Assembly: GCA_052168315.1 (NCBI GenBank)
Contig: JBQLZO010000068.1
Span: 20,556 to 84,555, forward strand
Reading direction: 5' to 3'
DNA from: JBQLZO01 sp052168315
GTDB taxonomy: Bacteria > Planctomycetota > Phycisphaerae > Phycisphaerales > UBA1924
DNA length: 64,000 bases
Shown here piece by piece: positions 27,536 through 36,062 of this stretch. The notes below the pieces were generated by a model. It made no database searches. It was not told the DNA's origin and saw only the letters and a list, made by a program, of their open reading frames with translations. The position numbers and the translations under genes were made by a program. The stretch's first letter is position 1. Each line of letters starts with the position of its first letter.

Positions 27536-28006
27536 ATGCACCTCCACGAAATGTTGCTCATCTCCGCGGCCGGAGCCGCCATCGCCATCGGGATGCTCGG
27601 GTGCGCCTCGGGCGATGTTGGACCCGCCGCATCCAACACCTCCGCGACCGCCGGGCGCTCGTCCGCGCCGATGTCGGCAGACACGACTTCGACATCCGGG
27701 ACCAACGCGCCGGAGACCGCGGGGCAGGTCAGCGCCGCCTCATGGACCGTCCGCAGCGCGGACGATTCCCGTCCGATCTCCGGCGACACGGCCCGGCTGA
27801 CCGTCCGGGGCATGTCCTGCCCCAAGTGCGCCAACAACATCGACCGGCAGCTCCAGCGCGTGACGGGCGTGTCAGGCATCAACATCGACATGAGCACGGG
27901 GCATGTCGATGTGAGCTTCCGCCCAGGCGTCAAGGCCTCACCGAAGGAACTCGCCCAGGCGATCACCAACACCGGCTTCACGCTTGTTGAGGTCGCCGAG
28001 CGCTGA
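27536..28006 (+). CDS. Heavy-metal-associated (HMA) domain protein, probable lipoprotein
   Basis: 156 residues. The N-terminus is hydrophobic and ends in GMLGC, close to a lipobox, followed by a Ser/Thr/Ala-rich linker (about 27-85). The last 70 residues are an HMA/CopZ-type domain with metal site MSCPKC and the following VTGVSGINIDMSTGHVDVSF pattern. HMA domains bind Cu(I), Hg(II) or similar ions through the CxxC pair. Being exported instead of cytoplasmic is unusual for a free HMA domain and suggests a periplasmic or membrane-tethered metal binder. A hairpin terminator follows at 28100-28132. Confidence 0.8.
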   Translation: MHLHEMLLISAAGAAIAIGMLGCASGDVGPAASNTSATAGRSSAPMSADTTSTSGTNAPETAGQVSAASWTVRSADDSRPISGDTARLTVRGMSCPKCANNIDRQLQRVTGVSGINIDMSTGHVDVSFRPGVKASPKELAQAITNTGFTLVEVAER

Positions 28007-28099
28007 TCGGCACGCCAACGGCGCGATCGCGGCATCGCGCCAGGTCAAACGCCGCCGAGGCGGGATCGCCGCGACGCCGATCCGCGCCGGAGCGAGCGA

Positions 28100-28132
28100 C
28101 CGGACGCGGCTCCACGAACGAGCCGCGTCCGG
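28100..28132 (+). terminator. Terminator-like hairpin after the HMA gene
   Basis: A perfect 13-bp stem CCGGACGCGGCTC/GAGCCGCGTCCGG (28100-28112 with 28120-28132) with a 7-base loop is followed by CTTTCGG. It separates the HMA gene from the barrel gene, so the latter may have its own promoter or be reached by read-through. Confidence 0.7.
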
Positions 28133-28225
28133 CTTTCGGAATCCCATCCGCCCCGCGGCCGCGCGGGGCGGGCCGGTGCTGGCGCTGCGCGCCCCTCTCG
28201 CACAACCCCGACTGTGGAGACCCCA

Positions 28226-29077
28226 ATGATGAGAACCAAGGCCGTAAAACTGAGCGCGCTCCTTGCCGGCGTGATCGCGGTATGTGCATCGAGCGCCACC
28301 GCGCAGGAGGCCATCAACACCATCGCGCCCACGCAGCCCGCCGTCGGCGGGGTTGTGACCAAGACCCAGGCACGGATCACGCTCTACGGCGGCGATCCCA
28401 CCGGACGCGGTCGCGAGGGCGTCGAGTATGTCCTCTGGAACGAGGCGATCGTCGGCATCACGCCGCGCTTCTCGGCCAGCCTGGGCGTGCCGTTGATCCG
28501 GCGTGAGCTCGAGGGCGACTCGGGAGACGACTCGCTCAATCGCGGCGGGCTCGGCGACGCGGTGCTCACGCTCAAGTACCGCTTTTGGCAGCAGGACCCC
28601 GGGCCCGTGGACACGCGCCGGCTCGCGGCCTTCGTCGGGCTCGAGATGCCCACCGGGCACAGCGACCTGACTTCGGACTCATGGGATCCCACCGCCGGGC
28701 TTGTCTACATGGGCATCCACGGCCGCCATGGATTCAACCAGTCCGTGGCGTGGACCTTCACCACCGGCGATGTCGATGCGCCGATCGGACCCGGCGATTC
28801 GCTCGCGGACCTGCTCTCGTTCGATTCGGCCTACCTCTACCGCATCTCACCCGACGAGTACACCGCCGACCTCACCGCATCGCTGTACGGCGTGCTGGAG
28901 TTGAACGGCTCGTACGAGACGAACGGCGACCTGGAGATCCTGCTCTCGCCGGGCCTGCTCTACGAGGCCGCGAACTTCGCGATCGAGGCGGGCATCCAGG
29001 TGCCCATCTTCTCCGACATCGAGGAACGCATGCGGATGGACATCGGCATCCGGCTCGGGCTGCGGATCCTGTTCTGA
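28226..29077 (+). CDS. Outer-membrane beta-barrel protein (transporter-like), putative
   Basis: 283 residues from ATG 28226, with GGAG six bases before; ATG 28229 is equally possible. The signal peptide ends near SSATAQ. The mature part shows alternating hydrophobic/polar beta strands with aromatic residues at strand ends and finishes in LGLRILF, a C-terminal Phe typical of outer-membrane barrels. The segments VGLEMPTGHSD and GITPRFSASLGVPL are like those of transporter or MetA-pathway barrel proteins. It follows two metal-binding-type exported proteins, so an export role in metal handling is an inference only. Confidence 0.65.
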   Translation: MMRTKAVKLSALLAGVIAVCASSATAQEAINTIAPTQPAVGGVVTKTQARITLYGGDPTGRGREGVEYVLWNEAIVGITPRFSASLGVPLIRRELEGDSGDDSLNRGGLGDAVLTLKYRFWQQDPGPVDTRRLAAFVGLEMPTGHSDLTSDSWDPTAGLVYMGIHGRHGFNQSVAWTFTTGDVDAPIGPGDSLADLLSFDSAYLYRISPDEYTADLTASLYGVLELNGSYETNGDLEILLSPGLLYEAANFAIEAGIQVPIFSDIEERMRMDIGIRLGLRILF

Positions 29078-29088
29078 CTCGGCAATTC

Positions 29089-29619
29089 TCAGCGTCCCTG
29101 CGTCGCGGTGTGCTCAGCGCCGGTCTCATGCCGGATCGTCACGCTCCGGGACGCGGGGTCGATGTGGGCGATCGTCCAGCCATCGCCGAGCGCTGCGCCC
29201 TCGTGCCGCAGCCCACCGTTGACGATCGCCATGGCCCTGCCGTTGGCGGCCGAGATCGCCGAGATCGTCAGCGTCGGCGGGAGGACGGCCGGCGCCGCGT
29301 CGGATTCGCCGGGTGCCTCGGTCGGCTCCGAATCCTCGTAAGGGCTCGGGCCGCCGGGCTCGGGACGCGGGTAGTGGAACGGGTTGATCGATTCCTGTCC
29401 GTCCAGCGTCATGCGGTGATCGAGGGCGCGGCGCTGCGCATCGGTGAGCTTGCGCATCCGGGCGGGAGCTGGCAGCGCTGGATCGGTCGGCTGGTCTCCC
29501 GGCGCGCTCGCCACCGCGGTGGAGGGCCCGGGCATCGAGCCGAGGCGCGGCGTCGCGAACACGACGATGCTGGGGAGTGCGAGCGTGGCGATCATCACGC
29601 CGTGCATCGATCGTTTCAT
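29089..29619 (-). CDS. GspB/PilP-like periplasmic protein of assembly locus 2
   Basis: 176 residues with an N-terminal hydrophobic segment (about 7-24), a Pro-rich linker and a C-terminal domain (about 110-170). That domain reads LTISAISAANGRAMAIVNG, then GDGWTIAHIDPASRSVTI, matching the small beta domain of GspB/PilP/GspC proteins that connect the platform to the secretin. It overlaps the upstream gene by 4 bases and is the last gene of the operon. The stop lies 11 bases from the end of the convergent barrel gene. Confidence 0.65.
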   Translation of the reverse strand: MKRSMHGVMIATLALPSIVVFATPRLGSMPGPSTAVASAPGDQPTDPALPAPARMRKLTDAQRRALDHRMTLDGQESINPFHYPRPEPGGPSPYEDSEPTEAPGESDAAPAVLPPTLTISAISAANGRAMAIVNGGLRHEGAALGDGWTIAHIDPASRSVTIRHETGAEHTATQGR

Positions 29620-30314
29620 GGCATCGCCTCGCTCTCGAGGGTTCCCGGCTCGATCGTCGCCGCGATGCTCCCGCCCCGCAGGGCCGCGGGAAGCTCGGGA
29701 GCGATGAACCGGTGGTGCAGCGTGCGGACCGAGAGCCGCAGCAGCGCTGCGCCCTGGTCGTGGTCGGCGCTCGTGCGCATTCCCACCGGCGTGAGCTTGG
29801 CCGAGACGATCCGCGTGTGCCCGAGGTCGCGCTCGATGGCGTCGAGGAACGCGACGATCCCGGAGGCGGGGCCCTCGGCTTCGGCGAAGTACGCGATCGG
29901 TGCCCGGTGATCGGGCTCGTCGCCCTCATCCGGCGTGCCGGCGCCCCCGCGTCGACGCGTCGATCTGTGCGAACCCGCCTCAGCGCTCGTGGGGCCCATC
30001 CGCGCGATCTTCACGCCGCTGGAAGCGGCGATCCGTGTGTACTCGTCGTACAGCACGGCCTCGTTGCTCGCCCGTGTCGCGGCCGTGGCGATCCGGTCGG
30101 CAGACTCGCGCAGCCACGCGGACTGATCGAGCTGCCGCGCGTAGGCCAGCGCATCGCCCTCGGCCATCGCCGCGGTGGAGCGGGCCGCGGCCTCGCTCCG
30201 ACGCGCGTGATCCAGACGATCGTTCGCCCAGCCGAGCGTCAGGTGGGCCGCGCCGAAGCAGCAGCTCAGCACGATCGCCCCGGCCGCGATGTCGTTCCGT
30301 GTCAGCAGGTTCAT
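29616..30314 (-). CDS. PilO/GspM-like inner-membrane protein of assembly locus 2
   Basis: 232 residues: one N-terminal membrane helix (about 11-28), a coiled-coil stretch rich in Ala/Arg (about 32-90), then a ferredoxin-like region containing GIVAFLDAIERDLGHTRIVS. That layout is the PilO/GspM one. A basic, disordered insert lies near 110-135. It overlaps both neighbours by 4 bases, next to the PilM-PilN fusion that would be its partner. Confidence 0.65.
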   Translation of the reverse strand: MNLLTRNDIAAGAIVLSCCFGAAHLTLGWANDRLDHARRSEAAARSTAAMAEGDALAYARQLDQSAWLRESADRIATAATRASNEAVLYDEYTRIAASSGVKIARMGPTSAEAGSHRSTRRRGGAGTPDEGDEPDHRAPIAYFAEAEGPASGIVAFLDAIERDLGHTRIVSAKLTPVGMRTSADHDQGAALLRLSVRTLHHRFIAPELPAALRGGSIAATIEPGTLESEAMP

Positions 30315-32044
30315 GGCATCCCCTCCTCCGGCACATCGGCCACGGCATGGATCGCGCTCATCGCGGGGATCGGCACGAGCGCGAGATCGATGTCGAGCGT
30401 GAGCGCCCCGGTGTCGGGGCCCGTGCCCTGGCGATTGATCGTTCCGATCGAGACCTTCTCCACCAGCGGCGAGCGGAGCAGCATCTCGGAGATCGACGCG
30501 ACACTCGCGCCGGTGGCCTCCTCGTCGCCATCCGCTCTCTGGCCCAGCGCGATCAGGCGGAGCGATGCCATCGGCGTGCCGGCCGCCTCGGTGAGTTCCA
30601 TCTCCAGCAGGCGGATCGATTCCGGGAGCCTCATCGAGAGGTCGCGCATCAGGTCCGCGGCCGGGAGCGAGGGGGTGAGCGCCGCCTCGATACCGCGCTC
30701 CATCGCGCGCACCTGTTGGATCGTCGTCGCGAGCTGCTCGCGACGCTGGCTCAGGGTCTCGGCCTGGGCGACCATCGGCGCGTAGGACCGTGCCGTCGTG
30801 GCCATCCGCTCGGCCGAATCCAGCGTGCCCGCCAGATCGCCGCCGCCCACCGCGATCGCCAGCACGATCCCGGCTGCCGCCGTCGCCGTCAGGCGGCGAC
30901 GCGCCATCCGCTGCGCCGCCTCGCCGGTCAGGAGGTTGATTTTCGGCAGGTCGCGGAGGCGCACGGCCTCCAGCAATGAGCCCGGGCTCGTCGGCTCGTC
31001 GTTGCGCAGCCGCTCGTGCCCCGCCTGGCCCTGCGCCGGCACCTCGAGCATCTCACCGAGCGTCTGCACCAGCCCGTTCACCGCCACGCCCGCGCCGCTG
31101 ACCAGCAGGCGCGGCGAACCCGGCGCCGCTCCGGCGCTGGGGATCCCGAAGCGAAGCGTCTGGCGCACCTCGACGACGAGCCGCTGGAGGATCGGCTGGA
31201 GGATCGGGCGGAGGTCGCGGGCGGTGATCCCGGGCGCGCCATCGACCTCGATCGCCTTGGTCGAGAATCCCGCCCGGAACGCCGCCATCGCGGCCGTCTC
31301 GCGCGAGAACTGCACCGGCTGCAGGGAGGTGTCCGGGTCGTTCCGCTGGTTGGTGGGGTAGATCGGCCCGCACAGGGCGGCGACCATCGTGCCCACGCTC
31401 AGCGAGATCGGTCGGGCGAAGAGCAGCCGGCCGTTGTGCACGCCGGCGATCGCCGAGCACGAGCGCCCGATGCGCATCGCGATCGCGGGGCCGCCAGGTC
31501 GGGATGAGTCGAGCCGGATCGCCTCGCCTACCGCGCGGGCCAGCGCCAGCGCTTCCATCGGGAGCAGCGCCTCCGGGCGGACGCCCGCACGCTGCATCCA
31601 GGATGCGGCGGCCACGAGATGCTCGCCGCGGTCGAAGCTCGTGAGCCAGTGGCACTGGCGGGCATCGCTCGGGCGATCGACCACAAGCGGCATCGCGGGC
31701 GCGAACATCTCGGGGAGCGGGAAGCCCGAGCTCTCGCCCATCGCCAGCAGCGCGGCCCGCTCGGCGTGCTTCGCGTTGGCGGGCAGGCTCAGGACGGACG
31801 CGTGGGTGTCGGGCGAGGTGTAGACGAGCCGGGCCGTGCCCCCGCGGACCCCCGATTCGGTGATCAGTTCGTGCAGCCGCTCATCAAGCGGTTCCAGTCC
31901 CTCCCGCCAGGCGCGCGACACCAGGTCCGGATCCAGCAGCACGCTCGACGACGACGGAGCGGTCGTCGACGGCACGATGACCGAGAGCCGATCGCGCGAG
32001 AGTTCGATGATCGCCGTCCGCTTGAGCACCGGGGCCTCCGTCAC
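30311..32044 (-). CDS. GspL-like fusion of PilM-type actin-fold and PilN-type domains
   Basis: 577 residues. The first 350 or so resemble a PilM actin-like domain (start RTAIIELSRDRLSVIV, then VSGAGVAVNGLVQTLGEML near 325). INLLTGEAAQRMARRRL just before the membrane helix (about 380-400) is a PilM-binding INLL motif of PilN type. A coiled coil and a PilN-like periplasmic domain follow (about 405-577). This is the single-chain GspL arrangement, whereas locus 1 encodes the two parts separately. It should bind the GspE-type ATPase of the same operon. The 139 bases upstream contain no recognisable gene. Confidence 0.75.
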   Translation of the reverse strand: MTEAPVLKRTAIIELSRDRLSVIVPSTTAPSSSSVLLDPDLVSRAWREGLEPLDERLHELITESGVRGGTARLVYTSPDTHASVLSLPANAKHAERAALLAMGESSGFPLPEMFAPAMPLVVDRPSDARQCHWLTSFDRGEHLVAAASWMQRAGVRPEALLPMEALALARAVGEAIRLDSSRPGGPAIAMRIGRSCSAIAGVHNGRLLFARPISLSVGTMVAALCGPIYPTNQRNDPDTSLQPVQFSRETAAMAAFRAGFSTKAIEVDGAPGITARDLRPILQPILQRLVVEVRQTLRFGIPSAGAAPGSPRLLVSGAGVAVNGLVQTLGEMLEVPAQGQAGHERLRNDEPTSPGSLLEAVRLRDLPKINLLTGEAAQRMARRRLTATAAAGIVLAIAVGGGDLAGTLDSAERMATTARSYAPMVAQAETLSQRREQLATTIQQVRAMERGIEAALTPSLPAADLMRDLSMRLPESIRLLEMELTEAAGTPMASLRLIALGQRADGDEEATGASVASISEMLLRSPLVEKVSIGTINRQGTGPDTGALTLDIDLALVPIPAMSAIHAVADVPEEGMP

Positions 32045-32183
32045 AAGATCCGCGCGTCCGCTCGCCGGGGACGCTCACGCACGCATCCGGGGTCAACGAG
32101 GATCGGCCCGCTGAACAACCGGCTTTGGCCCGACGATCGCGTTCGGACCACTCCCATCCGCATCGGGCGGACATCCCCATCAC

Positions 32184-32564
32184 TCATTCGAGGCGGACCA
32201 CGACGCGCCTCCACGCGATGCCCGCCGCGCCCGTCGCCGCCAGGTCCATGGGGGGCGCATCGTCCGAGCGCTCGATGTGAACCGTCACGCCCGGTTCGAG
32301 GGCGAGCACGCCCTCCCCCGGGATGCGCCCCGCCCCCAGCTCGCCCCGCACGATTGCGATCCCCGACTCGGCGGCGAAGAACGCCCGCACCGTCTGCGCC
32401 CGCCACGCGACCACGCCCCGGTCGTCGGTTGATCCCGTCACGGCGTGCACGACCGCGGCGTTGACCATCACGATGACGATGCACACGGCCGCGAGCGCCA
32501 CGCCCCGGCGCCGCCGCGCGCCGCGACGCGAGCGGCGGGGATTCCGGCGAGCCGATCCGCTCAT
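32184..32564 (-). CDS. Small PilX/GspK-like minor component
   Basis: 126 residues: a very basic start (RRNPRRSRRGARRRRG) followed by a hydrophobic helix VALAAVCIVIVMVNAAVVHA, then a short beta-rich part with RAFFAAESGIAIVRGEL. The AAESG motif just after the helix region is typical of PilX/GspK-type minor pilins. The usual FTLIE processing site is absent; RRRGVALA takes its place. It overlaps the GspJ-like gene by 4 bases. The product is short for a GspK, which usually has a large extra domain. Confidence 0.65.
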   Translation of the reverse strand: MSGSARRNPRRSRRGARRRRGVALAAVCIVIVMVNAAVVHAVTGSTDDRGVVAWRAQTVRAFFAAESGIAIVRGELGAGRIPGEGVLALEPGVTVHIERSDDAPPMDLAATGAAGIAWRRVVVRLE

Positions 32565-33073
32565 GGCTGTTCTCCCAATCCCGCGCGGATCGTGGCCGCC
32601 GCCCGCGACTGCACACCATCGATCGTCAGCGCGATCTCGATCCGGCGCACACCATCGATCGCATCGGCAACGCCCGAATCCACCACCGCGCCCGACGCGT
32701 CCAGGTATCGCAGCGTCAGCGCATCGACGGAATCGGCCAGCAGCGATTCCGGCTCGCCGGGCTCCGCGAGCGTCAGCGTGCGGGCATCGGCATCGAATGA
32801 GATCAGACCGCCATCGCCCCACGCGAGCGAGTCCTCGCCCGCGCTGACGATGTCCGGCGTGGATTCGCCCTCGATGGTGGGGATCTCCCGGATCGCCCGC
32901 TGCATCCGATCGATCGCGTGGGAGAGCTGCGCGTGGGCGCGGCGGTGCGCTGTCGCGCCGGCGAAGGTGTTGCTGGCCGCGTGCAGGATCGGCGCCAGCG
33001 CGCCGGCGATGATCGAGAGCGCCACGATCGTCGCCAGCGCCTCGATCAATGTGAATCCGCGGGGACCGCTCAT
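32561..33073 (-). CDS. Minor pseudopilin (GspJ/PilW-like)
   Basis: 170 residues from ATG 33073. The prepilin peptidase site and start of the helix are RGFTLIEALATIVAL, with Glu at +5 of the mature protein. The rest is GspJ-like in size and in its long helix followed by beta strands (HAIDRMQRAIREIPTIEG). It overlaps both neighbours by 4 bases in the pseudopilin block. Confidence 0.8.
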   Translation of the reverse strand: MSGPRGFTLIEALATIVALSIIAGALAPILHAASNTFAGATAHRRAHAQLSHAIDRMQRAIREIPTIEGESTPDIVSAGEDSLAWGDGGLISFDADARTLTLAEPGEPESLLADSVDALTLRYLDASGAVVDSGVADAIDGVRRIEIALTIDGVQSRAAATIRAGLGEQP

Positions 33074-33570
33074 GCCTCCTCTCTTCCCACGACCAGCGCG
33101 AGCCGGAACGACTGCGCCCCATCCCCGGGGTCGCTCCACGAGACCACGACCGTCAGGCGACGGAACAGGTCGAGGTCGGGGTCGCCCGTGGCCGTTCCAT
33201 CGGCGCTCATCAGGGCGCCGATCTCGATGTCCAGTTCGTACCCCAGCGTCGCGTGGTGCCCGATGAGCCACGCCAGCCGGGTGCGCAGTCCGGTGTTCGG
33301 GTCGTTCAGGTAGGCGTTCATATCATCGAGCGCCTCGAACCCGATGGCCGGATCGCCCGCGTGCATGTCCGCGATGATGTGCTCGCCGATCGAGGCCGCG
33401 AACGAGGTCGCGACCAGCGCCTTCGAGGCGCCCGTCCTCTGCCGAGCAGCGCTCTCCAACATCGACAGCGCTGTGGGCACCATGAGCGCCAGCACCGCGA
33501 TCACGGCGATCAGCTCGACGAGGCTGAACCCGGCCCGCCGCCCCAACCGGTTGAGAACCCGGCGCGCCAT
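33070..33570 (-). CDS. Minor pseudopilin (GspI/PilV-like)
   Basis: 166 residues from ATG 33570. A basic leader precedes GFSLVELIAVIAVLALM, a prepilin-type N-terminus with a clear Gly/Phe cleavage site and Glu5. The C-terminal half ends in beta strands (FRRLTVVVSWSDPG). It starts on the last base of the stop of the upstream GspH-like gene and overlaps the GspJ-like gene by 4 bases. Confidence 0.8.
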   Translation of the reverse strand: MARRVLNRLGRRAGFSLVELIAVIAVLALMVPTALSMLESAARQRTGASKALVATSFAASIGEHIIADMHAGDPAIGFEALDDMNAYLNDPNTGLRTRLAWLIGHHATLGYELDIEIGALMSADGTATGDPDLDLFRRLTVVVSWSDPGDGAQSFRLALVVGREEA

Positions 33571-34112
33571 CAGCCACCCCCATCTTCCCGGTCGATCGCG
33601 ATGTGCCCCGTCCGCGGGCTCACGACCACGGTCGGGCCATCGGCGATCATCACCATCGCGGGATCGTCCAGCGCCGCGACGAACGCGCCGCCGAGCGAGC
33701 GGATGTGGGGCACGCCCTCGTAGTCGAACCACAGCGTGTCGCTGGTCCGCCCGTTCGCGGCGCGGATCTCGGTGCCGCCCAGCCGCCCGCCGCCGATCGT
33801 CGCCACCCGGTCGGCCTCGCCGCCCCCGAGCCCCTCGAACCCGGACGCGCGCTGCTCGATCGCGCCGTCGACCATGAGCACGAATGTCATCGCCTGCCGG
33901 TCCAGATCGAACCGCACGCCGGCGGGCGAACCCGTGGCGGTCGCGTACGCGCGGGCCGCGGCGAGGCGATTGGCTGCCTCCTCCGCCAGCACCGCGCTGT
34001 GCACGCGCGCGATCCTGCCCAGCGCCGGGATCGCGGTGATCGAGAGCATCGCGACCAGCGCGATGACCGCGATCAGCTCGATCAGCGTGAATCCCGCTCG
34101 TGCCCGGCCCAT
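33570..34112 (-). CDS. Minor pseudopilin (GspH/FimT-like)
   Basis: 180 residues from ATG 34112 (MGRARAGFTLIELIAVIALV). An ATG further upstream in frame would add a leader of more than 30 residues with no prepilin character, so 34112 is preferred. The body has the GspH-type pattern of a short helix then many beta strands, with SPRTGHIAID near the C-terminus. It is first of the minor-pseudopilin block, downstream of a hairpin that follows the major pseudopilin gene. Confidence 0.8.
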   Translation of the reverse strand: MGRARAGFTLIELIAVIALVAMLSITAIPALGRIARVHSAVLAEEAANRLAAARAYATATGSPAGVRFDLDRQAMTFVLMVDGAIEQRASGFEGLGGGEADRVATIGGGRLGGTEIRAANGRTSDTLWFDYEGVPHIRSLGGAFVAALDDPAMVMIADGPTVVVSPRTGHIAIDREDGGG

Positions 34113-34227
34113 CCGCAGCGCCTCCCGGCGCCGGTTCGGCGCCGAACCGGCGTGAGAATTCAAGCGTGCGATCGACGCGCCGCACATCGCGTCACGCCGA
34201 TCGCACGCGCACACCACACCGCATCAC

Positions 34228-34250
34228 GCCCCGGGCTCGGGCCCCGGGGC
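34228..34250 (-). terminator. Hairpin between major pseudopilin and minor pseudopilin genes
   Basis: GCCCCGGG (34228-34235) pairs with CCCGGGGC (34243-34250) across a 7-base loop, just after the major pseudopilin stop on the minus strand. There is no T-tract. It may be a partial terminator or an mRNA-stabilising structure, making the major subunit more abundant than the minor ones. Confidence 0.45.
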
Positions 34251-34260
34251 CGCGGCCCGT

Positions 34261-34752
34261 TCAGAGCTCGTTCGCCGGGGTGTACCCGCCATCGACATCG
34301 TCGACGCGCGACTCATCATCCGTGTTCGCGTAGAAGATCGCCACGGGCGGATCCTGCGTGTTGTCCACGAAGTAGCACCACCCGGCCTGCTGCTGCACGA
34401 TCGTCCGGTTCGCGCCCTGCTGCGCGGTCACCGCCACCACCAGGCTCAGCCCGTTGTACGGGTTGGCCGGCAGGGGCTCCTGCATCACCGTCCCGTCCGT
34501 GTTGAGCTGATCGACCGTCGGGTACACCGGCTCGGCGCCGGCCACCGCGCTGTCGGCGTAGTAGTTGGCGATCGCAGTGCGGATCCCGCCCAGCGCGCCC
34601 TGCAGCGCCGAGCTCCGCGCCCTGGCCGAGTAGTCGAAGAACTTCGGCAGCGCGATCCCCGAGAGGATCGCGAGCACAACGATCACCGCGATCAGCTCGA
34701 TCAGCGTGAACCCGGATCGGGATCGGTTTGAGAGCGGCCATGTGCCGGACAT
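34261..34752 (-). CDS. gspG: Major pseudopilin/pilin (GspG/PilA-like)
   Basis: 163 residues with the best ribosome site in the operon (AGGAGG six bases upstream), which suits the most abundant subunit. The leader MSGTWPLSNRSRSG is cleaved before FTLIELIAVIVVLAILSGIA. The middle has ARARSSALQGALGGIRTAIANY, the usual first helix of a major (pseudo)pilin, and the C-terminus has a beta region with the single Cys in GWCYFVDN. The C-terminal DDVDGG region may hold a calcium site as in GspG. It lies 80 bases downstream of the GspF gene. Confidence 0.85.
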   Translation of the reverse strand: MSGTWPLSNRSRSGFTLIELIAVIVVLAILSGIALPKFFDYSARARSSALQGALGGIRTAIANYYADSAVAGAEPVYPTVDQLNTDGTVMQEPLPANPYNGLSLVVAVTAQQGANRTIVQQQAGWCYFVDNTQDPPVAIFYANTDDESRVDDVDGGYTPANEL

Positions 34753-34832
34753 ACAACGCCTCCTGGTCTTGCTCCGCCGGTCCGCCATCGGGCGCCGGCT
34801 TCCCGCCGTCTTCTGCGAATCGGCCCGTCGAG

Positions 34833-36062
34833 TCAGCCGACCACCACGACCATGTCCCACATCGGGACGAACACCGCGATCGCCACGACCAGCACCAGGC
34901 CGGTCAGCCCCGCGATCAGCACCGGTTCCACCACCTTCGCGGAGTTCTTCGTGAGGTCACGAGTCCGCTTCGCGAAGTGATGCGCGATCACCTCGCACAT
35001 CACCGGCAGCTCCGCCGCCGCTTCTCCCGCACGGATCAGCTGCTTCGCGAACCCCGGCAGGTACGAGCACCCGTCCAGAGCCACCGCGAGCCGCTGTCCC
35101 GCACGAACGCTGTCTGCGAGCCGTCGGGTGTCCTCGATCAGCATGGGCCGACCGGACGCCCGACCACCCGCCTCCAGCGAATCAATCAGCCCGACGCCCG
35201 AAGAAAGCGAGAGACCGAAGATGCTCGCGAACCGTGCCACCGCCAGACTCTGCAGCACCTGGTTCACGAATGGGACACGGTGGAGCCATCGGTCTAGCGT
35301 GTCCCGCCCTTGATCCGTTTTCCTCAGGAACATCACCAGCACCACCAACGCCGCGCCGACGCCCAGGTACGCCCACCAGAACGAGTGGACCGACTCCCCC
35401 ACGCCCAGGAGAACCCGCGTCATCGCCGGCAGGTCCACGCCGCGGGCCGCGAACATCCGCCCGAACCGCGGCACGACGAACACAAGGAGGAAGAACATCG
35501 CCAGCAGCAGCGCCACCAGCACTGTGATCGGATAGATCAACGCCCCCTTCACCGCCCGACGAAGGTCCGATTCCTCCTCCGTCGCCTCCGCCAGCCTCTT
35601 GAGCACGCTGATGAGGTTGCCCGATCCCTCCGCGGCCCGGATCGTCTGGATGTACACATCGCCGAACAGCCGGCGGTGCGGGGCCAGGCTCTCCGTGAGG
35701 CTCCGCCCGCCGCCGACCTGGCGGGCGATCTCTCGCAGCACATCCGAGAGCCGCGCGTTCGGCTCGTGGTCCGAGATCGTCCGGATCGCCTCCACGAGGG
35801 GGATCCGCGCGCCCACCAGCACCGAGAGCTGGTGCGTCACCGACGCGATGTCATCGGGACGGATCCGCGCCCGCCGGCGACGCGCCTCGCCCGTCGCCCC
35901 CTTGGCGTGCGCCCGCCCGCCGCTCGGGACGATCCGCGTCGGCGTCAGCCGCTGCGCCACCAGCTGGCGGTACGCGAGCTGCTCGCTCGTCGACTCGATC
36001 GACCCCTTCACCGTCTTTCCGGACGGGTCCACGGCCGTGTACCGGAACACGGGCGTGCTCAT
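34833..36062 (-). CDS. gspF: Inner-membrane platform protein GspF/PilC
   Basis: 409 residues with two T2SSF domains (about 70-195 and 270-395). Each contains a helical bundle, and membrane helices lie near 170-190, 220-240 and 380-400. The N-terminus FRYTAVDPSGKTVKGSIE is typical of the family. It forms the platform on which the ATPase drives pseudopilin assembly. It starts inside the stop of the ATPase gene (4-base overlap). Confidence 0.92.
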   Translation of the reverse strand: MSTPVFRYTAVDPSGKTVKGSIESTSEQLAYRQLVAQRLTPTRIVPSGGRAHAKGATGEARRRRARIRPDDIASVTHQLSVLVGARIPLVEAIRTISDHEPNARLSDVLREIARQVGGGRSLTESLAPHRRLFGDVYIQTIRAAEGSGNLISVLKRLAEATEEESDLRRAVKGALIYPITVLVALLLAMFFLLVFVVPRFGRMFAARGVDLPAMTRVLLGVGESVHSFWWAYLGVGAALVVLVMFLRKTDQGRDTLDRWLHRVPFVNQVLQSLAVARFASIFGLSLSSGVGLIDSLEAGGRASGRPMLIEDTRRLADSVRAGQRLAVALDGCSYLPGFAKQLIRAGEAAAELPVMCEVIAHHFAKRTRDLTKNSAKVVEPVLIAGLTGLVLVVAIAVFVPMWDMVVVVG

